From positions 1 through 51,621 of the forward strand of contig JAPOYI010000176.1 in NCBI GenBank assembly GCA_026706665.1: a stretch of 51,621 nucleotides of DNA, read 5' to 3'. This document shows positions 1 through 8,633 of this stretch, piece after piece. Source of the stretch: Gammaproteobacteria bacterium (GTDB lineage: Bacteria; Pseudomonadota; Gammaproteobacteria; Pseudomonadales; Azotimanducaceae). Under the pieces are notes generated by a model. It saw nothing but the letters and a program-made list of their open reading frames with translations, was not told the DNA's origin and did not search any database. The translations under genes and the position numbers were made by a program. How positions within the stretch are numbered: the first letter of the stretch is position 1; each line of letters begins with the position of its first letter.

Positions 1-33
1 CGATCATCCCCGAATGATGCGCAGAACACCCCG

Positions 34-90
34 TTCACCCTCACTTCGCGTTGGAATCGGACCTTCGCTTCACCCTCACTTCGCGTTGGA
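34..90. repeat. 22-bp direct repeat, two copies
   Basis: Two identical 22-bp copies beginning TTCACCCTCACTTCG lie at 34-55 and 69-90, offset by 35 bp. They are upstream of the broken toxin gene at 137. No gene could be assigned to bases 1-136. The repeats look like the trace of a small local duplication and match no attachment or operator site that I recognise. Confidence 0.6.
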
Positions 91-136
91 CAGTGCGCAC
101 CCTTGCGTTATTAACGTCGTGCGTTACTATTCGTCG

Positions 137-421
137 ATGATACTGAGCTTCAAGTGCAGGGGGGGACCGAAGAGCTCGCCCGGGGACGGTTTTCCGGGAA
201 GTTGCCGAGGGCCATAGGGCCATTCGGCGCATCGCGGCTCGGAAACTCAAGCTGGTGAACGACCCTGTGGAGTTGAGCGCGTTCCTCCCGGGAACAGGCT
301 GGAGACGCTGAAAGGGGAGCGGAAAGGCCAGCACAGTATCCGCATCAACGATCAGTGGAGGAACTGCTTCCGCTGGCACAGAGGCAACGCTACGGCCGTG
401 GAAGTCGTCGACTATCACTGA
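137..421 (+). pseudogene. higB: HigB-like toxin (RelE/ParE superfamily), frameshifted
   Basis: Fragments of a HigB-type mRNA interferase can be read in three frames. The start reads MILSFKCRG and then leaves frame at a run of seven G (159-165). IRRIAARKLKLVNDPVEL is readable near 219-275. After another shift near 295 the C-terminal half reads NRLETLKGERKGQHSIRIN and ends EVVDYH at 421. These pieces match the usual HigB order, including the LKGxRxGQxSIRINDQWR core, here with the arginine of WRICF replaced by WRNCF. No single frame encodes the toxin, so it is presumably inactive. The antitoxin gene follows 11 bp downstream and is intact. At least three indels make simple sequencing error unlikely, though the poly-G tract is an error-prone site. 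Confidence 0.75.
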
Positions 422-432
422 AGGAGACAGCT

Positions 433-723
433 GTGAGCATCAGGGATTGTGCGCCCATTACTCCTGGCGAGATTCTGCACGAGGAATTCCTCAAGCCCAT
501 GGGTCTGAGTCAGTACCGGCTGGCCCGGGAGATTCATGTGCCTCCCCGCCGCATCAACGAGATCGTAAAAGGAAAACGGGCGATTACCGCCGATACGGCG
601 CTCAGACTAGGCCGTTTCTTCGGGACCACGGCTCAGTTCTGGGCGAATCTGCAAAGCTCCTACGACCTCGAATGCGCGGCCGAGAATCTCGAACTGTCCA
701 CAATCCGGCCACACGCGGCATGA
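433..723 (+). CDS. higA: HigA family antitoxin, XRE-type helix-turn-helix
   Basis: A 96-residue DNA-binding antitoxin of the HigA/VapI family. The start is GTG at 433, preceded by AAGGAGA at 421-427. The protein contains the family signature ITPGEILHEEFLKPMGLSQ near residues 9-27, then the XRE helix-turn-helix (YRLAREIHVPPRRINEIVKG) and the TADTALRLGRFFGTTAQFW segment. It would normally bind the toxin and repress the higBA promoter. It lies directly after the decayed higB, so it is now an orphan antitoxin or regulator. An ATG frame opening at 355 in the same phase has no ribosome binding site and would overlap the toxin remnant. Confidence 0.88.
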   Translation: MSIRDCAPITPGEILHEEFLKPMGLSQYRLAREIHVPPRRINEIVKGKRAITADTALRLGRFFGTTAQFWANLQSSYDLECAAENLELSTIRPHAA

Positions 724-745
724 CGAGATCACGGATCCTGTAGCC

Positions 746-2080
746 ATGCAAAGACGTCACCTGCTGAAGGGTGTTGGTGCCGCGGCACTGTTACCTGCCG
801 CGTTGAGCCATGCAATCAAAGGCAAGAAAACCAATGTCATCCTCATCCTGACGGACGATACCGGATACGAGGTGTTCGGCTGTTACGGGTCAACGCAATA
901 CAAGACCCCGCGCGTTGACCGGTTGGCGGAGACCGGCATGCGTTTCAACCACTGCTACTCGAACCCGGTATGCGCCCCGAGCCGCGTCAAGATCATGACC
1001 GGGAAATCCAATGTCCGCAATTACGTGCACTGGGGTGTTCTCGATCCCCGGGAGAGGACCCTCGGACACATGATGAAGGACGCGGGCTATGCCACCTGCG
1101 TCGCGGGAAAGTGGCAGCTTGAAGGCGGGGGAACCTTCGCGCCCGAGACACGGGGGGCGGGCACCCTCCCCCGGGACGCGGGATTCGACGAACACTTCTG
1201 CTACGAACTGAAGAGCGGCCAGAAGGACTATTGGAATCCGGTCTTCACCGTCAACGGCCAATCCGTCCAGAAAGAAAACACCTACGCGCCGACGCTGGTC
1301 AATGACTACGTCCTGGACTTCATCGACAGGAAGAAGGAAGAGCCCTTCTTCATCTACTACCCCTTGTGGCTCACCCACGGACCGTTCCTTCCCACGCCCG
1401 ACAGCGCGGATCGATCCTCCACCGCTTCACAGCAGAACTTCGAGGACATGGTTGCCTACATGGACAAGCTGGTGGGCCGTGTCGTCGACAAGCTCGACGA
1501 AGCCGGGCTAAGGGAAGATACGCTCATCCTGTTCACGGCCGACAACGGATCGCCCGGGGGAGCAAAGGGGGGAATCGTATCTGAACTGCACGGCAGGAAG
1601 ATCGACGGAGGGAAGGGTAAGACCACCGATGCCGGAACGCGTGTCGCCCTCGTCGCCAACATGCCGGGCACCGTCCCGGCGGGCCGGGTCACTGACGACC
1701 TGGTCGATTTCAGCGACATGATGCCGACGATGGCCGGCATGACCGGCGCCCCACTGCGCAGCGGCGATGTGATCGACGGCGTCAGCTTCGCGCCGCAGCT
1801 CCGCGGCAGGCAGGGAAAACCCCGGGACTGGATCTACATGTACGACGAACCGATTCCCGGTCCCGTGCCCAACCCTACGATATTCGCGCGTGATCACCGG
1901 TGGAAGCTGTACAACGATGGCCGCCTGTATGACATCAGCAAGGATGTGCTCGAGCAGAATCCTGTTACCCAGGGCGGCAGCGAGGCGCGAAGGAAGTTGC
2001 AGGCCGTGCTGGATTCGATGCCATCGGAAGGGCTGAAGATCTACCGTCCCGAAACGGACCCAATGGCGGGCAGAGGTTAG
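746..2080 (+). CDS. Secreted sulfatase, Cys-type formylglycine, probable Tat substrate
   Basis: A 444-residue sulfatase of the alkaline-phosphatase superfamily that would hydrolyse sulfate esters outside the cytoplasm. The N-terminus (MQRRHLLKGVGAAALLPAALSHA) has a twin arginine, a hydrophobic stretch and an A-x-A-like end, as expected for a Tat signal. Metal-binding Asp37-Asp38 lie in LTDDTG. The C-A-P-S-R motif at residues 76-80 has the cysteine that a formylglycine-generating enzyme would oxidise. AGKW near 120-123, THGPF and TADNGSPGG follow in the usual order. It is shorter than many arylsulfatases (about 500). A second sulfatase begins 46 bp downstream on the same strand, so the two probably form an operon. 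The true substrate cannot be told from sequence. Confidence 0.9.
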   Translation: MQRRHLLKGVGAAALLPAALSHAIKGKKTNVILILTDDTGYEVFGCYGSTQYKTPRVDRLAETGMRFNHCYSNPVCAPSRVKIMTGKSNVRNYVHWGVLDPRERTLGHMMKDAGYATCVAGKWQLEGGGTFAPETRGAGTLPRDAGFDEHFCYELKSGQKDYWNPVFTVNGQSVQKENTYAPTLVNDYVLDFIDRKKEEPFFIYYPLWLTHGPFLPTPDSADRSSTASQQNFEDMVAYMDKLVGRVVDKLDEAGLREDTLILFTADNGSPGGAKGGIVSELHGRKIDGGKGKTTDAGTRVALVANMPGTVPAGRVTDDLVDFSDMMPTMAGMTGAPLRSGDVIDGVSFAPQLRGRQGKPRDWIYMYDEPIPGPVPNPTIFARDHRWKLYNDGRLYDISKDVLEQNPVTQGGSEARRKLQAVLDSMPSEGLKIYRPETDPMAGRG

Positions 2081-2126
2081 TAGTCACCAAGGTCCTGGCG
2101 GCCGCGCCGGACGTGGAGGTCATATC

Positions 2127-3554
2127 GTGAGATTGTTTTCGAAGTTGATGCTGGTGCTGGCATGCGTCGCAAACGCCTACGGCGCCGACACCACCTCTCC
2201 GAACGTCGTTCTCATCTTTGTCGACGATCTCGGCTATTGCGATAGCGAACTCTACGGCTGCGATGCCGTCCCGACACCGAACATCAAGCAGATCGCGGAC
2301 CAGGGCGCGTTGTTCACCGATGGCTATGTCTCAAGTCCCGTCTGCTCGCCGTCACGCGCCGGGCTCCTTACCGGCCGCTACCAGCAGCGCTTCGGGCACG
2401 AATTCCTCCCCGGGTTCGAGCCGGAAAACGACGATGGTCTGCCCCCGGAAGAGGTGACGCTGGCAGATGCCTTGAAGGAAGCCGGTTACGTGACAGGCAT
2501 GGTGGGCAAGTGGCACCTGGGTTCGCAGGAACAATTCCATCCGGTCAACCGGGGGTTTGACGAGTTCTTCGGCATGGTCACCTGGGGCGCCGACTATCTC
2601 GACCCGACGCGAGAGGATGCCAGGACCATTCGTCGCGCAGGGGCGGATCCGAATGCGGCGGAATCATCGCCGGAAGCCCCATGGAACGGCCGCGGCAACG
2701 ACACCTTGATGCGAGGGACCACTCCGGTCGAGGAAGACGACTACCTGACCGACGCCTTTACGCGCGAAGCGGTCGCGTTCATCAACAAGCACAAGTCACG
2801 GCCGTTCTTCCTCTACCTGCCGTATACCGCCGTTCACGGCCCGCTCCAGGTCACGCAGGAATACTACGACCGTTTCCCGCACATCGACGACGAAGGCCGT
2901 CGCATCTATGCCGCGATGACATCCGCCCTGGACGACGGCGTCGGCGTTGTCCTGAATGCGCTGGAGGAGAATGGCCTTGCAGAGAACACCCTTGTCGTTT
3001 TTCTCAGCGACAACGGTGGCGGCGTTAGCGACGTCAACAGCAACAAGCCGCTTCGGCTGGGCAAGCAGACAATGTTCGAGGGAGGCGTCCGCGTGCCCTT
3101 CACCATGAAGTGGCCGGCGCAGATCCCCAAAGGCACCGTCTACGAACATCCGGTCAGCGCGCTGGACATCTTTCCGACTGCCGTCGCTGCGGCTGGCGGC
3201 ACGGTGCCGACGGACGGAACCATCGATGGCGTTGACCTGATCCCGTACCTCAACGGTTCAAACAGCAACAAACCTCACGAAAAGCTCTTCTGGCGGGCCG
3301 GTCCCATATGGGCGGCGAGGGTCGGGGATTGGAAACTGATCTACGCCGCGGACCGATACTGGCTCTACGACCTGTCTACGGACATCGGCGAAATCAACAA
3401 CCTCGCCGACAAGCGTCCGGATGTCGTGACAAGGATCAGGGCAAGCTATGCCAAGTGGAACGCGGTAAACATCGAACCGCTCTGGCCCAGCTTCGCCGTA
3501 AAGGACATGCCTGGGTTCTCGGTGGATGGCGTCACCGTGAAATGGACCTTCTAG
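2127..3554 (+). CDS. Secreted sulfatase, Cys-type formylglycine
   Basis: A 475-residue sulfatase. The GTG start at 2127 is supported by GGAGGT at 2115-2120. Residues 1-20 form a Sec-type signal peptide (MRLFSKLMLVLACVANAYGA), unlike the Tat-like leader of the upstream paralogue. Asp33-Asp34 (FVDDLGY) are metal ligands and C73-S-P-S-R77 is the formylglycine site. GKWHLG, YTAVHGPL and LSDNGG motifs follow, and the C-terminal RVGDWKLIY segment is typical of the family. The two sulfatases are only distantly similar, so they probably act on different sulfate positions or steps of one substrate. The next gene begins at or just before this stop codon. Confidence 0.9.
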   Translation: MRLFSKLMLVLACVANAYGADTTSPNVVLIFVDDLGYCDSELYGCDAVPTPNIKQIADQGALFTDGYVSSPVCSPSRAGLLTGRYQQRFGHEFLPGFEPENDDGLPPEEVTLADALKEAGYVTGMVGKWHLGSQEQFHPVNRGFDEFFGMVTWGADYLDPTREDARTIRRAGADPNAAESSPEAPWNGRGNDTLMRGTTPVEEDDYLTDAFTREAVAFINKHKSRPFFLYLPYTAVHGPLQVTQEYYDRFPHIDDEGRRIYAAMTSALDDGVGVVLNALEENGLAENTLVVFLSDNGGGVSDVNSNKPLRLGKQTMFEGGVRVPFTMKWPAQIPKGTVYEHPVSALDIFPTAVAAAGGTVPTDGTIDGVDLIPYLNGSNSNKPHEKLFWRAGPIWAARVGDWKLIYAADRYWLYDLSTDIGEINNLADKRPDVVTRIRASYAKWNAVNIEPLWPSFAVKDMPGFSVDGVTVKWTF

Positions 3555-3568
3555 GAACCCGCGCTCAC

Positions 3569-5491
3569 GTGAGCAAAGCGACATTCCTGGCGCACGCGCT
3601 TGTTCTGCTTCCACTCGGTGCCCTGGCCGGCGAAACGTATTCGCCTCATGCCGACGATTCCTTTCCGACCAATGTCTATTGGGGCGATACACATGTGCAT
3701 ACCGCGCTGTCGGGTGACGCCTTCGCCCTGGGCACCCGGCTAACGCCGGACGAGGCGTATCGATTCGCCAAGGGTGAGACGGTTCGAGCGACCGGCGGCG
3801 AGGAAGTTCGCCTGCGCCGACCGTTGGACTTTCTCATGGTCTCGGATCACGCCGAAAATCTAGGCGTATTGCCTCGGCTGGCGGTGGATGACGGCTGGGT
3901 GCCGGCAACCGAGGCAAGTCGACGCTGGGCGCAGGAACTTGCTGCCCTTCCACCGTTGCGGGACGTTCTCCAGGCGAAAGACCTCGATGAGTACAACCGC
4001 GGTTTCCGGCTCCTGGCTTTGACGAAAGGCGCACACGGCGCCGACTATGGCCTAGACAGGAGTTTTCGGCACTCGGTCTGGGAAGGGGTCATCGCAAACG
4101 CGGAACGGCACAACGACCCGGGCACGTTCACCGCATTCATCGGCTATGAGTGGAGCGCCCGGGCGGCGCCGAACAAGCCGAACATGATCCACCGAAACGT
4201 GCTCTTCGAAGGCGGTCCCGACGAGACCCGACAGGTGGTGCCGTTCTCCCGCTTCGACAGCAGTGACCCGGAGGATCTCTGGGCATACCTGCGGGACTAC
4301 GAGGAGCGAACGGGAGGCAAGGTGCTTGCCATCCCCCACAACTCCAATCTGAGCGGGGGCAACATGTTCAAGCTCAGCACGCTTGGCGGGCAGCCTTTCA
4401 CGAAGGCCTACGCGCAGACCCGTTCGCGCTGGGAACCCATCGTCGAGGTGACCCAGGCCAAGGGAGACGGCGAAACTCATCCGCTGGTATCGCCGACCGA
4501 TGAGTTCGCCGACTACGAGACGATGGGCAGCTTCACCGCCGCGCCGGCCAAGGGCGATAAACCTGCGGCGGGATCGAAAAAGCAAGGCAAGGGTCCAGCG
4601 GCTGCAGAAGAATCGCCGCAGGATCCTGTTGCGCTGGCAGCACAATCCTATGCCCGTTCCGCCCTGAAGCTGGGTTTGGGCCAGGAAGCGGAGCTGGACG
4701 TCAATCCCTTCAAGTTCGGCATGATCGGCAGCACCGATACCCACAATTCGCTGGCGGCAGCCGACGAAAACAACTTCTGGGGCGGTTCGGGGTTGAAAGA
4801 GCCCAGCCCATACCGTGCAGCGACCCAGGCGGAGTACGTCGCTTCCGGCTATGCGGCGGTATGGGCGACCGAGAATACGCGGGAAGCGATATTCAGCGCG
4901 ATGCGTCGCCGGGAAGTCTATGCGTCTACCGGTCCGCGCATCACCGTGCGTTTCTTCGGCGGCTGGGACTACGCGCCCGGGGACGCCGTGCGGCCGGACC
5001 TGGCCCGAATCGGATACGCCAAGGGTGTGCCGATGGGCGGTGATCTCACCCAAGCGCCCGGGGAAAAGGCGCCGAGTTTCCTGATTCGGGCCGTGAAGGA
5101 CCCGGATGGCGCAAACCTGGACCGGGTGCAGGTGATCAAAGGCTGGCGCGATGCGCATGGCGAGTTGCACGAAAAAGTCCATAACGTGGCCATGTCCGAT
5201 GGCCGGGAGCAAGACGCCGGGGGTGAGGTCGCGCCGGTAGGCAATACGGTGGACCTGGAGAACGCCTCCTATACGAACAGCATCGGGGACCCGGAGTTGG
5301 CCGTGGTGTGGACGGACCCCGACTTCAGCGAGGACGAACGCGCCTTCTATTACCTGCGTGTACTGGAGATCCCGACGCCTCGCTGGACGGCGTACGACGC
5401 GAAGTTCTTTGGATTGACGGACTTGCCGGACGAAGTCCCCATGGTGATCCAGGAGCGGGCTTATACATCGCCGATCTGGTATACGCCTTGA
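3569..5491 (+). CDS. DUF3604 protein, exported, PHP-like metal motifs
   Basis: This 640-residue protein belongs to the DUF3604 family, whose function is not established. A GTG at 3569 gives a clean signal peptide (VSKATFLAHALVLLPLGALAGE). An in-frame ATG at 3542, overlapping the sulfatase stop, is an alternative start. WGDTHVH at about residues 37-43 and SDHAE at about 92-96 resemble the His/Asp metal motifs of PHP-type phosphoesterases, and IPHNSN and STDTHN supply further candidate ligands. A lysine/alanine-rich insert near residues 325-352 looks like a flexible surface loop. Tight linkage to two sulfatases suggests a shared extracellular degradative pathway. That role is inference. Confidence 0.85.
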   Translation: MSKATFLAHALVLLPLGALAGETYSPHADDSFPTNVYWGDTHVHTALSGDAFALGTRLTPDEAYRFAKGETVRATGGEEVRLRRPLDFLMVSDHAENLGVLPRLAVDDGWVPATEASRRWAQELAALPPLRDVLQAKDLDEYNRGFRLLALTKGAHGADYGLDRSFRHSVWEGVIANAERHNDPGTFTAFIGYEWSARAAPNKPNMIHRNVLFEGGPDETRQVVPFSRFDSSDPEDLWAYLRDYEERTGGKVLAIPHNSNLSGGNMFKLSTLGGQPFTKAYAQTRSRWEPIVEVTQAKGDGETHPLVSPTDEFADYETMGSFTAAPAKGDKPAAGSKKQGKGPAAAEESPQDPVALAAQSYARSALKLGLGQEAELDVNPFKFGMIGSTDTHNSLAAADENNFWGGSGLKEPSPYRAATQAEYVASGYAAVWATENTREAIFSAMRRREVYASTGPRITVRFFGGWDYAPGDAVRPDLARIGYAKGVPMGGDLTQAPGEKAPSFLIRAVKDPDGANLDRVQVIKGWRDAHGELHEKVHNVAMSDGREQDAGGEVAPVGNTVDLENASYTNSIGDPELAVVWTDPDFSEDERAFYYLRVLEIPTPRWTAYDAKFFGLTDLPDEVPMVIQERAYTSPIWYTP

Positions 5492-5633
5492 GGCGCCTAC
5501 ACCTTCGACATCTTCGAGGAGCTCCTCCGTTTCAAGCCATCGTCAGTCTGCATTGTGGTCTATCCGTGACGGAGTACGGTTCCGGGGTCGATCGAGGGCA
5601 GTTCCGATCTCGCGTTGGGGTCTCTCGTCGTCG

Positions 5634-5661
5634 TTGCCATACCGTCTGTAGGGATATACAG
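5634..5661 (+). promoter_or_regulatory. Candidate promoter and inverted repeat before the methyltransferase gene
   Basis: TTGCCA (5634-5639) and TATACA (5655-5660) are separated by 15 bp, slightly short for a sigma-70 promoter. CTGTA (5646-5650) and TACAG (5657-5661) form an inverted repeat across the -10 element. The GTG start follows at 5670 with no clear Shine-Dalgarno sequence, so transcription could begin almost at the start codon. The inverted repeat is a plausible autoregulatory site. Confidence 0.3.
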
Positions 5662-5669
5662 TACCGCAG

Positions 5670-6977
5670 GTGTTGGATGATCGCACAAAGCAACTGACCC
5701 GACCGACTGTCGTCGACATCTTCGCCGGCGTTGGAGGATTGGGCCTCGGGTTCGAGCAGGCAGGATTCGATGTGATCGGCGCAGTCGAAATCGATCCGGT
5801 CCACGCCGCCACTCACTCGTTCAACTTCCCTCATTGCCGGACGATCTGCGTCGATGCCACGAAGACGTGCGGGGAAGAAGTTCGCCGACAGTTGTCGACT
5901 CCAATTGACGTAGTGGTCGGAGGCGCACCCTGCCAAGGGTTCTCGATGATTGGCAAACGCGCTCTCGACGATCCGCGAAACCAGCTCGTTCGTCATTTCC
6001 TGCGCTTGGTCATTGAGTTGGCGCCTTCCGTTTTCGTGTTCGAGAACGTGCGCGGCCTAACCGTAGGGAAGCACCGCCAGCTTCTTGACGAACTGACGGA
6101 GGAATTGCAGGAAGCGGGTTATTCAGTAACGCTACCCTGGCAAATCCTGAATGCACGGGACTACGGCGTTCCGCAGGACAGGCACCGCCTATTCCTGCTG
6201 GGTTCCAAGGGACCACGGACTCCCAACTACCCTATGCTGGAGATTCTCTCGCCAGCGCCGACCTGCCGCGATGCCCTCGACGACTTACCGAACGCCGAGG
6301 ATTTCAACGAGTTGGCCTCCTCGGACAGCGTACGTGTCGAACCGCAGACCGCCGGCTTGAGCCATTACGCGCGAGAAATGCGATGTCTTGGCAACGATGC
6401 CTGGCACAACGGCTATGTTCGCGAGTGGGACCCTCAAGTGATGACAGCGAGCAGGAGGACCGCTCACACCGACATCTCCCGGCGACGTTTTCGCAACACA
6501 CGCCCCGCGACTGTCGAGCCCATCTCCCGGTTCTACAAGCTAGCGGGAAATGGCGTCTCTAACACCCTGCGCGCTGGCACCGATTCCGCGCGCGGCGCTT
6601 TCACCAGCCCCCGACCGATACACTATCGCTACGACCGTTGCGTCACGGTGCGCGAAATGGCCCGCCTGCACGGATTTCCGGATTGGTTCCGGTTTCACGT
6701 GACGAAATGGCACGGTGCACGGCAGATCGGCAATTCCGTGCCACCCCCATTGGCGAGAGCGGTCGCCGCGTCCGTGCGCGATGCGCTCGCGGTCTCGCCA
6801 ACGCGTCCGCCTGACTCTATTCCGCTTGGGGCACCTGAACTCCTGAGTATGGACATGACGGAGGCCGCTGCCTATTGGGGCATAACGGTACCCATCGCCA
6901 AGCGCGACCGGAAGAGCGGCGCCAAGAAACGAAAGCAGACGGACATCGAGCGTCAACGCGCCGCCGCTACCACATGA
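5670..6977 (+). CDS. DNA cytosine-C5 methyltransferase
   Basis: A 435-residue DNA (cytosine-5)-methyltransferase, the modification half of a restriction-modification pair. Motif I (DIFAGVGGLGLGF) is at residues 16-28. The catalytic cysteine is C88 in GGAPCQGFS, motif VI is E126-N-V, and motif VIII is Q170-D-R-H-R. A long variable region, presumably with target recognition, precedes the C-terminal RQIGNSVPPPLA (motif X). GTG at 5670 is the best available start. The stop overlaps the next gene in an ATGA arrangement, which couples methyltransferase and endonuclease translation. A C-terminal tail rich in Lys/Arg follows motif X. The recognition sequence cannot be read from the protein. Confidence 0.93.
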   Translation: MLDDRTKQLTRPTVVDIFAGVGGLGLGFEQAGFDVIGAVEIDPVHAATHSFNFPHCRTICVDATKTCGEEVRRQLSTPIDVVVGGAPCQGFSMIGKRALDDPRNQLVRHFLRLVIELAPSVFVFENVRGLTVGKHRQLLDELTEELQEAGYSVTLPWQILNARDYGVPQDRHRLFLLGSKGPRTPNYPMLEILSPAPTCRDALDDLPNAEDFNELASSDSVRVEPQTAGLSHYAREMRCLGNDAWHNGYVREWDPQVMTASRRTAHTDISRRRFRNTRPATVEPISRFYKLAGNGVSNTLRAGTDSARGAFTSPRPIHYRYDRCVTVREMARLHGFPDWFRFHVTKWHGARQIGNSVPPPLARAVAASVRDALAVSPTRPPDSIPLGAPELLSMDMTEAAAYWGITVPIAKRDRKSGAKKRKQTDIERQRAAATT

Positions 6978-7756
6978 ACCGCTATCAGAGGATCATCGAA
7001 CGAGTTTTCCTCGATCGATACCATCCTGGTGATGTCGAGGTCCCCTTCGTCAGGCAAGACTTGATCGACGTCGCCCAACATCTTGGTGTTACCGTTCCCA
7101 GAAACTTGGGAGACATTCTCTACGCGTTCCGTTATCGCACCGAGCTGCCGGAATCCATCACCAGCACGGCGCCAGCCGGAATGGAGTGGACCATCCACGG
7201 TACGGGACAGGCCGCATACAAGTTTGGTCTGGTGACCGTCAACCGAATCGTGCCCAATCCCGCGCTCATGACGATCAAGATTCCCGACGCCACCCCCGAA
7301 ATCGTCTCGGCGCATGCCATGTCGGATGAGCAAGCCCTGCTCGCCAAGATTCGCTACAACCGATTGCTGGATGTCTTTCTGGGCGTGTCAGCGTACTCGC
7401 TACAGAGCCACCTAAGAACGACCGTGAAATCCATCGGTCAGATCGAAGTGGACGAAATATACGTCGCCGTCGACAGCACCGGAAGGCAGTTCGTGATGCC
7501 GGTGCAGGCCAAGGGAGGCAGCGACCAGTTGTCCGTCGTCCAATCCGAGCAAGACCTCCTCTGGTGTCGCGAGAGACTTCCCAACTTGATCTGCCGGCCT
7601 GTCCTCACGCAGTTCGCCGAAGGCGACTTGATCGCGATGTTCGAGGTCACTCTTGACGACGATGAAATCAAGGTGGTGCAGGAGAAGCACTACCGCCTCG
7701 TCCCTGCATCGGAAGTGACTCCAGAGGACTTGTCGCGGTACCGCAACTCCACCTGA
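6974..7756 (+). CDS. Probable restriction endonuclease partner, PD-(D/E)XK-like with Q-x-K
   Basis: A 260-residue protein whose ATG overlaps the methyltransferase stop by 4 bp. The segment IEVDEIYVAVDSTGRQFV followed by MPVQAKGG fits a PD-(D/E)XK nuclease core, with acidic residues at 158-161 and Q178-A-K180 in place of the common E-x-K. Restriction enzymes with Q-x-K are known. The N-terminal part (NRYQRIIERVFLDRY, then NLGDILYAFRYRTELP) resembles proteins found beside Dcm-type methyltransferases and annotated as endonucleases. Position and overlap strongly favour the cognate type II endonuclease. The specificity is unknown. An in-frame ATG at 6875 lies inside the methyltransferase and is not favoured. 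Confidence 0.75.
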   Translation: MNRYQRIIERVFLDRYHPGDVEVPFVRQDLIDVAQHLGVTVPRNLGDILYAFRYRTELPESITSTAPAGMEWTIHGTGQAAYKFGLVTVNRIVPNPALMTIKIPDATPEIVSAHAMSDEQALLAKIRYNRLLDVFLGVSAYSLQSHLRTTVKSIGQIEVDEIYVAVDSTGRQFVMPVQAKGGSDQLSVVQSEQDLLWCRERLPNLICRPVLTQFAEGDLIAMFEVTLDDDEIKVVQEKHYRLVPASEVTPEDLSRYRNST

Positions 7757-7800
7757 CCCTACAAGGGTGTACACCGAACCATGAGGGGCTGAGGTCCCTC
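7756..7800. terminator. Two small hairpins between convergent genes
   Basis: ACCCT (7756-7760) can pair with AGGGT (7764-7768), and GAGGG (7783-7787) with CCCTC (7796-7800). They fall in the gap between the endonuclease gene and the convergent gene ending at 7850. Neither has a strong U-tract, so they are only candidate terminators. Confidence 0.3.
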
Positions 7801-7849
7801 GTTGGCACATCAACCCCCGTGCCCCATCCATCATCGAAGGCTGAAGGAA

Positions 7850-8629
7850 CTATGGTCGGATGAGGCCGCAATGGCGACCCGCGAACTCCCGACAAGCGCC
7901 GCGCCATGTTTCGAGACTACTGAACGGTGGCTGGCTGGGGTGCTGCGGCCACATTACAAGCTTAATCTGATTGCCGGTGGACCCCACACAGTTCCACTCG
8001 CGGAACCTTAGGCGCTTTTTTTCGTAGCACTCCAGCGGATAGTCCGCGTGCGGCTTCGCGGCATGGAAATCATCGAATACCCGCTCCAAGAGCTTGATCG
8101 CATCCGACTTCCCCTTCAGCCCCAGACAGATCACGAACCGTGGTCGAAGCCCATCACGGATAGTCCGTAGCACCCACTCTCCAAAGGCCGGATCGATCCG
8201 CACATCGCTCGCCTTTCCGCTTGGGTTCGGATCGAGGTTCATGTTGCCATACAGAGCATACGAGTCTTCGCTGATTGTCGATCCCGTCTGGACGACAGCA
8301 CGCGCGAGCCAACGACATTTGTCCCAGAATCCCTTGTCGTCTTCGTAGTCAGTGTGGGGATGTTTGACTCCGGCCGTCGGAAGTTCAAGGGGCTGTACGG
8401 CAGGGCCTTGAACTCGGCGGTCCGGCGATCCCCCCGGGGACGGACCCAGCGTCACCAATAGCGGATTGATTGATGTTGCGTTTCCATACGGCCAAGGCGC
8501 GACGGGACGACCTTTGCAAAGATCCTCATGCACGGCGGACAACGCCGAATCATGCAGCTTTCGAGCCCCGTCCAGGCGCTCCCCAAGCGAGTCGCCCCAG
8601 ATTCGAGCGGTGTCGCTTGCAGACAACAT
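7850..8629 (-). CDS. Hypothetical protein with uracil-DNA-glycosylase-like motifs
   Basis: A 259-residue protein with no confident family assignment. Three segments occur in the order and spacing of the uracil-DNA glycosylase superfamily: LLVTLGPSPGGSP at residues 57-69 (like motif 1, GxxPG), RFVICLGLKG at 164-173 (the central strand ending in LG) and VMWPQHPSQ at 225-233 (like the final HPS motif). It converges on the restriction-modification pair and starts 4 bp after the upstream oxidoreductase stop, so it may be read from the same transcript. Activity on uracil or another modified base would fit a defence neighbourhood, but this is inferred from motifs alone. Confidence 0.5.
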   Translation of the reverse strand: MLSASDTARIWGDSLGERLDGARKLHDSALSAVHEDLCKGRPVAPWPYGNATSINPLLVTLGPSPGGSPDRRVQGPAVQPLELPTAGVKHPHTDYEDDKGFWDKCRWLARAVVQTGSTISEDSYALYGNMNLDPNPSGKASDVRIDPAFGEWVLRTIRDGLRPRFVICLGLKGKSDAIKLLERVFDDFHAAKPHADYPLECYEKKRLRFREWNCVGSTGNQIKLVMWPQHPSQPPFSSLETWRGACREFAGRHCGLIRP

Positions 8630-8633
8630 GCCG

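Noticed and set aside
4052-5212. A 386-codon minus-strand frame
   Set aside because: It is the shadow of the DUF3604 gene; it has no family resemblance and an Arg/His-rich composition.
5516-5527. A 12-bp palindrome GAGGAGCTCCTC before the methyltransferase
   Set aside because: It lies 140 bp upstream with no second copy and no terminator or operator features; it could be chance.
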